Assembly (NCBI GenBank): GCA_950295325.1
Contig: OX485805.1
Location: 18,897,501-18,961,500 of the forward strand
Source: Polytrichum commune
Taxonomy: Eukaryota > Streptophyta > Polytrichopsida > Polytrichales > Polytrichaceae
Length of the DNA stretch: 64,000 nt
Reading direction: 5' to 3'
Below the pieces are notes generated by a model that was not told the origin of the DNA, made no database searches, and saw only the letters and a program-made list of their open reading frames with translations. Made by a program: the position numbers and the translations under genes. Positions 51,339-64,000 of the stretch are shown here, one piece after another; position 1 is the stretch's first letter, and every line of letters begins with the position of its first letter.

Positions 51339-52185
51339 TCAGAGAGCTGTGTTAAGGCGGGCAGCACGGCCCTCTCGCACTTGTGCTCGCTTCCGCATTT
51401 CATTGTCCGAGGCCCGTGCAATTTTCTGCCTCTTCCTCTCTGCACCAACCACAATTATAACAGAAGTGAGAATTAGCATATGGCAGCCTCGGGCCAACTT
51501 CGGGCCAAATTCTACCATAAACTTGACACGTGCTCAACTCATTCACCGCAATTTACAAATCCTACATGATTTGTAAAAAATTAAAAAATTAAAAACATCC
51601 ACTCTGGCTATTCAGAGTTCTATCTATCCGGAATCCTATCAAGGACGAATTCTCTCAGAAATTGGTAGGATTAACTCAAGCTTCGTGCAAAAGCTTGACA
51701 TAGATAGAGGTCCGAAATGTTCCTGAAGCTCGCTGTCACAATTCTTCGGTACTGAATTTCACATTCTAAAGCTGAAATGAAAATACAAGAATCGTCACGA
51801 CGCAAGGACTTGAATTGGCAGTACCTGTTGCGGCAGCCTTGATATTCATGGCGCGCTCTTTGGCGGCAGCCCTACGGATGGGGTGGATGGGGTGCGAGAT
51901 GGTGTAAAACCCCAGCCGGATGTCAGCTCCCAACCGCTGGAACTTCTCGCTGATGACCGCCCCTGCAACTGCCATTCGCCGGCCACTGGCGGCACGCATG
52001 TCGGTCATCTTGGTCTGCGGCCCCCCGACTAGCTTGTTCTCTGCAACGGCGCCTCCCGCGTTCCGATGGCGACCCCACGCCCTGCGTCTCGTTGGACCAA
52101 CACCCGTGGTGCCCGTCCCATACCCCGTTCCTCCTGTACCGTTCCCCATGGTCCCAGCTCCCGCCGTTCGCCTTCCAAACGCCAT
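51339..52185 (-). CDS. Small basic protein, paralog 3
   Basis: Coding exons (minus) 52185-51825 and 51439-51339, with a 385-bp phase-1 intron, give about 153 aa. The N-terminus is longer and Gly/Thr-rich (TGGTGYGTGTTGVGPTRRR). The core is conserved: RAASGRRMAVAGAVISEKF and DIRLGFYTISHPIHPIRRAA. So is the tail: AAATERKRQKIARASDNEMR and KRAQVREGRAARLNTAL. Exon 2 is again exactly 101 bp. The TATA box is about 760 bp upstream, so a 5' UTR intron is likely; AAG|GTGAGT at 52667 and CTGCAG|GT at 52261 are good sites for one (about 52666-52262). It is the most divergent paralog. Function unknown. Confidence 0.88.
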
Positions 52186-52947
52186 CTTAGCTTAAGGTCG
52201 ACCCAAAAACTTGACAACCAAAACTCACTTCCCGCACTTCCCTTCCACACAAACCTCGAACCTGCAGTCGACCAAAAGCTCCACAACGTCAAGGTAGGTT
52301 TACAGACAACTACAAGAGTAGCTGGAGAGGAGATTTGACGTCAGTGACCCTATTGGTGCAATCCGTGGAGTGGAGACAGCAGAATTTTTAAACTCTTGTG
52401 GAAAGTGTATCAAAGAGGAATTGCATCCTACAAATCTTCTCCCATCCTCTCCCGGTGTCGCATAGTAACTACGAACAAAATAAAGCCAAGGAAAGTAAAC
52501 CACAACCATCGCAACTGCTCCCAACTCCACCTAGTTGAGCAAGTATGAGTAAATGTGGTTGTGAATGTCGTCAATGAACCTTCTCACTCCTTATCCCTCA
52601 AATTAAGAACCCAAGAAGTAAACTTCAAGCATCGACCACTGAAATGGTGGTTGTGTCTGAACTCACCTTCAGAGAAATCAGGTTCCAAGAAGAATTCACG
52701 GCCCGGCAGGCTGATTTGATGCAGCGGGGCTTAAATTTCCAACTCGTCGATGTTTGAAGCCGAAATTGGTGGAGAATCCAGAGGTTCTTCGGTGCCTGAC
52801 TGACTTAGAGCTCAACAGATGGTGTTGCAGCCAAATTTTGGTAGTATGTTGCGATGAGAAAACTACAATATCAACACAAGTTGCGGGAAAGGATAATTCC
52901 GACAAGAATGTTTGCGACTTTGTCACTAGGAGGGATCCAGCGACTCT

Positions 52948-52980
52948 CTCTTATAGCCGGCGGCCCTTGGGTGCCACGTC
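52948..52980 (-). promoter_or_regulatory. Promoter of paralog 3: ABRE plus TATA
   Basis: On the minus strand, GACGTGGC (52980-52973), a 16-bp gap and CTATAAGAG (52956-52948). This is the same module as in the other two paralogs, despite the longer distance to the ATG. Confidence 0.7.
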
Positions 52981-54166
52981 GACATCTGGAGCAGTGCCGC
53001 CGGTGCCACCTGTAGGGCAGAGCCAGTAAGAAACCGCCAGGTGGACGATGGGGGAAAATCTACCTGTACGAATGGTGAGTCACGGGGCAGCTGACTAGGT
53101 GGTGGGCGGAGGGTGCCTCCCAGTTCCTTTCCCAAGAGGCTCCATAGCTCATTTCCCGGTCCATGTTGGCTGGGCCGCGTCCCAAACACAACCCCAAAGC
53201 TTAATTATTATTATGGTGGCAAGCCTAACTTACATGTTTTTGGAGGCGGTCATCTTGTGCATCTTTATCGTTGCAATGGTGGGGCATGACACTTTGAGAT
53301 TTTTCACACATGGGTCCAATTGTAGAGTATCACCATTCTATGTACGGGGTTGTTGTTGTCAAAAGCATTGAAGTCCAAGGGGATTTGTTCCACATGGGTG
53401 TAAGGTAGAAGCACCCGGTGTGGACACTTTCATGTTGTATCCCTAATATTAGTTTTTATAAATTTTAAAGAGCACTAGGGTCCCTTACTTAACCTAGACA
53501 AACTAGGTGATGGGTTTACCATGTGAATGTGAAAATTTGCCCCAAGGGCATGCAAGTCATGGAAGGGGGGGGGGACCACCATGGAGGGGGAAATTTTGTG
53601 GACCCGTTACACATGTTTGTTCACTCAAGTCTGCTAAAAACTTGAGTTTGCAACTTGAGAGGTTCAACTTTTACCGGGTTTACGATGCTTATATAGAAGG
53701 CGTCTTGCTAGAATTCATGCGAAACAACTACAACAAGCTCTTGGTCTTTTTAACAAGCTCCCAATCAAAATCTTGAACTACGTACTTCACGGAGGTTGCT
53801 AAAGAATACCCAAAGTTTGAACTCTCATTTTTTGAGCCCCATGCCAATGGGCTTTGGAGCATTCTTTGAATTGTCATGCACTCCCTGTGGTTTAATATCA
53901 GTCCCTCCTTGATGCCTCACTTTCAACATAGCCACATCACATTTGCTCAAAGTATTTAGGGCTTGAGGATTGGTCGAGCTCTCAATGGTTTGAGGTTTGG
54001 ATGAAATTTGGCACCTATTAACATTCCAAAAATTGCAAGCTCAAGCTCACAACTTGAGCTCTTATGTAAAAGGGCCTAAGAGGGTCCATGGGAGAGGGTG
54101 GCAAGCATTTTTATGTGCCTTCAAATGCTCCCTTCCATCATGGACCCCCAAAATATATATTGTGTG

Positions 54167-54212
<46 letters not shown>

Positions 54213-54839
54213 GGTGTGTGTATATAAATCCACACCCTCACAAGCTCTCAAGGTGTTTCGATCCATGAGGGGGTGAGAATATGTGCAATGTGCACTTCCT
54301 CAACATTTTCCCCCGTTCACAGAGTACGTAGGATCCATCACCTCTTCATTTACCCAGTTGTCCATAGTGACATGTTGAGCAGATAATGTATGGATGGCCC
54401 GGGTTGGTAACTTGAATTATATGCACGGGTGCAATGGGCCAAGATAGGAGGCCCAAACTAATATATAACACAGGAAGAAATTAAGCTCTCCAGGAAATTA
54501 TCTAGGTGTTTATCCAAGTAACAAAAGAACTCGCTATTGTACAGATCTATCCTACAAAATGATCTTGAAATACTATTCCTTGAGTAAAGCAAGTCATAGA
54601 ACCAACACACAAACCCATGCTCATTGCAAAATAAAATTAAAAAGCACACCCGATATGAACGATTTTTATGAACCTATTCCTACAATTTGATTATGTTGGC
54701 TCGAGTCCGTAGTCATATATAGTTGGCATATTGCGATAGTACAACCAGAGAAAGAAACTATGTAAGTTAGCTTCTGAGGTTCAGAATCTACTCTCTGCAT
54801 ACACATGCACTATGGAAGTTGGAAAGGTCACCTTTCACT
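52981..54839. other. Intergenic, with an (AT)n(GT)n microsatellite
   Basis: A compound AT/GT tract lies at about 54164-54226 and a G-run near 53566-53574. No supported gene. Confidence 0.5.
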
Positions 54840-59877
<5,038 letters not shown>

Positions 59878-60054
59878 CATGAAATAACAAATTGTAAAAA
59901 ATCTCTAGCGTGAAAGATCAATTGCCTGAGACATTACGAGGTATTGTTCAACTTTCACCCTAAGTGTCTAAGAGGCCCAATCTGGGCCATTCCGTGCTCA
60001 AATAATGATAACCACTCTAAGCTTCAAAGTCAACATAATCGAGGGAAACCTAAT

Positions 60055-60245
60055 GACCATTTAGTGAACACAAGAATCTTCACTTTGATGATGAAGAAGA
60101 CATTCATATGACCTTCAAAAACTATGAGGAAAGTGGCTATGGATGTGATAAGGATATGCTAACGATCTCGTACTAATCGAGTGTTTCATATCCTAGGAGA
60201 AATGGTCTAGTCGGGAAGAAATAACCATTGAAGACCCATCTACCT
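60055..60245 (+). repeat. Dispersed repeat at the thiolase / J-domain junction
   Basis: About 190 bp similar to 11549-11745, including CACAAGAATCTTCACTTT and TACTAATCGAGTGTTTCATA. It lies exactly where the missing 5' part of the thiolase gene should begin, so it may mark the rearrangement breakpoint. Confidence 0.7.
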
Positions 60246-60355
60246 TAAGTGAAGTTATAGGATAGTGGGCAGAAGCGGCCACTGTGCGGTGTTGCCGGAG
60301 AAGAAGTCGAAGCGAAGTTAGGGTTTGGTTTGCGGGGGATTTTCGCGAGGCAGCG

Positions 60356-60497
60356 ATGGAGGAGGATATGGATGTGTATCAGGTGTTAGGATTGGAGGGC
60401 GGAGGGCCGCACGTCCTTCAAGCAGCCATTCGGAAAGCGTATCGAGCACGGGCGTTGGTTTTGCATCCTGACAAGCGTGGAAATGATCCTGTTGCCG
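60356..60497 (+). pseudogene. Orphan first exon with a partial J-domain (DNAJC17-like)
   Basis: An open exon from an ATG reads MDVYQVLGLEGG, then AAIRKAYRARALVLHPDKRG and NDPVAG. It holds helix I, helix II and the HPD tripeptide of a J-domain, and ends in phase 1 at a good donor (GCCG|GTATGC). The N-terminal 'MDVY.VLGLEGG' phrase is like plant DNAJC17-type proteins. I could not find helices III-IV in the following 630 bp, and the next coding exon (61127) starts in phase 0, so the two cannot be spliced together directly. It is either a gene fragment or exon 1 of a gene whose second exon I missed. Upstream, 60284-60355 would be 5' UTR. Confidence 0.5.
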
Positions 60498-61126
60498 GTA
60501 TGCAATTAATTCTTGCTGCTTCCTGGAATTCTTAGCAGGAGGAAACGTAGCTTGAGGTGTATGAGATTCAGTAAGGGTCATATTTCAGTAAGGGTCATAT
60601 CAAAGTGGTTGATGACTGAGAAATGTAGGACTCAGAGAAATATTTTCTTTGACATGGAGGTGATCCCATATTGGTCTGGTCAAGTATGTGATCCCAAGAA
60701 AATAGAAACTACAAGAATGTCACACATTAGCCGTTGTTAAACATCCTACTATATATAGATTTTGTTGGCTATAGTTCCAACTTGCTTTGAATCTTTCCTT
60801 GGTATGAAAGCACATGGATTTATAAAGGACTTAGATAAAAAACAATTACTCATTATCATATCATGTGTTTAAATTATGACTTTTCATAGGTAAATGTTTC
60901 TAAATCAATCAGACGAAGTTCATGAAGAATTGTTCATTTTATAACCATATTTGTAGTCCAGAATACTTCTCCAACAACTTTGTAGAAGAACAAGATACTA
61001 TATGAAACCAAAAAGCAGCATTCTATAGTAGATATTATTGAAGTGCTAAACCCTTTTGAGCATTTAGGGGTTAATGAGATCAATTGATGCATCGATGTGT
61101 TTTCTTTTCATTTTTGTTTCTTACAG

Positions 61127-63901
61127 CGCCACCGAAACTATGTAAAGCAACAGAAACGTGCAGCCAACAAACGGGCATTGCGCAAATGGCGGTCTTTTGA
61201 GATGAATGCTGATGAATACTACAGGGAGGTGTGTATCACTTCTCCTGCCTCTTTTAACACCCATCAAATAAACTTCAGGTTCTAAATTCTAAGTATGGGC
61301 ATTGGTCACTCATAATTTTATTGTAGTTTCAAGTGTCAGAAAGTTTTTCTACTATGGCTAAAGTTTGCTTTAGTGTGAAACTGTCCATGTGCATGGGTTG
61401 TTTTTTCTACAAAGTGTGATTGTTGCTTCTGTTATCAAGATCATGTCTGTAAAGTTAATCAGTGCATTGAAGCCTATGTTCTCACAAAATAAGATACAAA
61501 ATATAATAAACGATTCTAAAACTTCATAATGAATTCATGTGGATCAATTTTGTGTAGGTGTTTATACAGGCTTAGACAAGTATATGGCTAGAAGAAGTTC
61601 CAAAAGAAGAGTTTTTTTTGTGAATTCTGTGGCAATCTTTTCCACACATAGTAAGATTGACATACACATCCCTGGGCCAGTACTCAATCCAAGTGCCTTA
61701 AAAATGTATCAGCTAGAGAATATTGTACTTGGGTCAGAATGATTTGAAAGTATACCCATTCAGAAATATCTGGGTTCATTTATTTAAATTGAAAGTTGTG
61801 GAAAACACACGTGATTGGCTGCTCACTCCAGGATTTGACTTGAATTCTGTAGTTTAAGTGTCAAGCTGGTACTTGGTCTAAGTTCATACACACTGTAGGT
61901 GTTTGTGTTCCTGTCAATATGTTTTAACATCTGATATTGAAATTGATTACAACATTGAATTGGAGTTACAAAAAGGGCTCTGACCTTTCTAAAATATATT
62001 TATGTACCCTCATGTGTATTGACATGTCTAGTACCATACTGCATTATTTGTCAGTTTTTATTCCCTTTCCTGTGTTCTTGAAATGTGACATAGACCAGCA
62101 TACTTAGATTGATGAAGAATCTAAATTGAAAATGTCCTGGAAGAATTTTTGGGGTAGCTTGTATGTGGAGAGACAGCTTTTTATTAAGACAGCTTTTTAT
62201 TGCTTTGCAAGAATTTGTTGATGGTGTAGAAACATCTGATTGCCAAGTCTCCATGGCTGGCAATGGTGTTTGGAAAATTCAAAAATAAAGTTGTTATGTT
62301 GTCTTCGCGTCATACTCCTGCTATGGGCATCAAATAGGTCAAGGACAATATTTCTGCGAGGCAAAAATTAATACTGATGTGGTATTTTTGTCCTATATAT
62401 GTTTTGTTGAAGGTACAAGAAAAGGCCCAAGAAAAGAAGCAGCAGCAAGTGCATGCGAGTGCAAGTAAACCTCATACAACCACAGCCTCTGGTTGGTCAC
62501 GTCGCCTTGAAGAGGAATGGCGAGCTTTCCAGAAAACATATAAAGGCAAGTAGCTATTCATTGTTGAGTGTTTTGTTCTGCACTTCGTTTCAGTGTTTTG
62601 ATGGAATTGATAAGTCTCCTACTCCTCAAAACAGTTAATTGTTTGTAGAGTACTAGTTCTAGGCATTTTCAAGATGGTGTATTTGGAAATTTTAATACAC
62701 ATTGGAATATTTTCTGAAGCCTACCCAGGTTGTCCACCAAAACTTACTACCAAACTTCACGCTTCTTGGTCCCTGTTCTCTGCTCAGCATCGTTTTTTGG
62801 TGCTCCATATGCTCAGCTTGGCTGTCTCATTTTTACCTTTTCCTCAATGCTTTCACCCAGATCTAACATTCTGGGCATTTTGCATGGCAGTGTCCATTGC
62901 ACACATGCCATTCTTGATTGATTCTTATCTGGTTGCTCTGTTTATGGTAATCTACTTTGTGTTTAATAGTTTCATTGCCTCCCCCTTAGCGTGAGATTTT
63001 CACACCTGCTTCTAACAGGATGACTGTAATTGGGAGAAAAATAAATAAATAAAATTAGGGCTTCGCGTGATGGATACTTGTCAAATTGCATGGACTTGAT
63101 ACAGTTTGTGTAACTGGTCTGACACCATCTTTCAAGTATTTGTGTACAAACAGGAAGGCAATGGGAAAAATACCAAACCTCCTCCAAAAAACCCAACTAT
63201 GAAGAAGAAGACCCCACATATGGGGCTAGAGAGGACCCAGACAGTAACACTTACAGGGAGTCCGAAAGTGCCAAGTACAGGAGACAATTTTGGAGCAATA
63301 CCTGGAACTCTGGTACGTATTGGAACTTTGGGACAAATGCAAGTGGAAGATCATCAAGACCTAATTCTCAAGGGAGCAGAGTTTTTCATGACATAAGTAT
63401 TGGATCACCAGCTGACAGAATAGCACTGGGACTCTCCCCTGCAGGTCCTTTGTCACTTGACAACGTGAAACTTGCGTGAGTTCCTCTTAATCCTCAAAGG
63501 ATCACGGGTGTGTCATTATGGAACACATGACAATATATTTACTAGCCCTCAACAAGTATTGAAATGATATTTTATTTGGTCTATGATTTTGAATATCTGT
63601 ATCTGTTAAATTCTGACATTTGCTCTGGGTTCCAAACAGTTTTCGCCAGTGTGCTCTCACATGGCATCCAGATCGTCATCATGGTGATCAAAAGGTAGCT
63701 CTCACCTTTTACAACTGTTGAAATGGTGACTCGATGCATATGATAAAATTTTGGTGTGAACTCCATGTCAACAATTGAAAGTGTTTTAGCTTTGTGTCTT
63801 GCATGTTACTGATTCTCCAATTTGCATGTGTGCAGCAATTTGCAGAGGCGAAATTCAAGCGTGTTGGGGATGCTTATCGCACTTTACGTGAACTTCTCTA
63901 A
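61127..63901 (+). CDS. Protein with a C-terminal J-domain (DnaJ superfamily), 5' end not resolved
   Basis: Exons 61127-61228, 62413-62545, 63154-63475, 63640-63694 and 63836-63901 (TAA) form one continuous frame of 226 codons including the stop. The N-terminal part is basic and probably coiled (RHRNYVKQQKRAANKRALRK and VQEKAQEKKQQQ). A WSRRLEEEWRAFQKTY block and a polar, Tyr/Ser-rich middle follow. Then comes a J-domain at the very end: LGLSPAGPLSLDNVKLAFRQ, CALTWHPDRHHGDQK with the HPD motif, and FKRVGDAYRTLREL. A C-terminal J-domain beginning 'LGL...GPL.L..VK.A%R.CAL.WHPDRH' is known in a small plant J-protein group (Arabidopsis At4g07990/At1g72416 type, from memory). The HPD indicates a partner of Hsp70. 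The intron after 62545 has the donor AAAG|GCAAGT, a GC-AG intron; only this choice keeps the frame. The first exon(s) with the start codon lie upstream of 61127 and are uncertain; an open frame ending at CAA|GTATGTG near 60690 is one candidate. Confidence 0.8.
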
Positions 63902-64000
63902 AACAACAGAATCACATTCTTCAACCGAAATTTTATTTTGACCATTGCATTTCCATTTCTAGCCACTGAACATTTCAGTGTCATCTGACATTCAATATAA

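Noticed and set aside
51920-52338. Plus-strand ORFs opposite paralog 3
   Set aside because: Antisense shadows of the conserved minus-strand exon, for the same reason as at paralog 2.
60356-61228. Direct splicing of the J-domain exon to the 61127 exon as one gene
   Set aside because: The donor is in phase 1 and the acceptor exon is in phase 0. Joining them shifts the downstream frame, so a missing exon or two separate loci is required.

Overview
This is plant nuclear DNA. Genes are split by short GT-AG introns, and the protein set is plant-specific in type: a secreted plant GH9 endoglucanase, an I9-type subtilase-propeptide inhibitor, a peroxisomal-type 3-ketoacyl-CoA thiolase and J-proteins. 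The intergenic space is AT-rich and full of small TIR/foldback elements. I see no LTR retrotransposon and no bacterial or organellar gene. I cannot place the species beyond land plant.

Layout. 1-13.0 kb: no gene I can support; dense MITEs, including a hAT-type MITE inserted into another copy of its own family. 13.0-17.4 kb: a complete eight-exon GH9 endoglucanase on the minus strand, with a triplicated segment in intron 1 and a duplicated, microsatellite-bearing upstream region. 17.5-41.4 kb: gene desert holding a degenerate LINE fragment, a hAT-transposase 3' fragment, tRNA-derived SINEs, a 2.6-kb hAT-like element with a perfect 8-bp target-site duplication (TSD), its short deletion-type relatives, and several further MITE families. 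41.4-43.4 kb: a four-exon I9/propeptide-like proteinase inhibitor (minus). 45.1-52.2 kb: three paralogous two-exon genes for a small, very basic protein I do not recognise (one plus, two minus). All three have a second exon of exactly 101 bp, a phase-1 intron, and the same promoter module (GACGTGGC placed 15-16 bp upstream of a TATA box). 54.8-59.9 kb: a 5'-truncated thiolase pseudogene (minus) with frameshifts, stops, lost splice sites and a foldback MITE in its last exon. 60.3-63.9 kb: an isolated first exon with a partial J-domain, then a gene for a protein with a C-terminal J-domain that uses a GC-AG intron.

The three paralogs with ABRE-like promoters are the best candidate for an undescribed system: a tandem family that looks co-regulated by abscisic acid or desiccation. 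The genes otherwise do not form a pathway; they are independent nuclear genes in a transposon-rich background. Exon boundaries were read by eye from splice signals, frame and family similarity; no alignment or database search was run.
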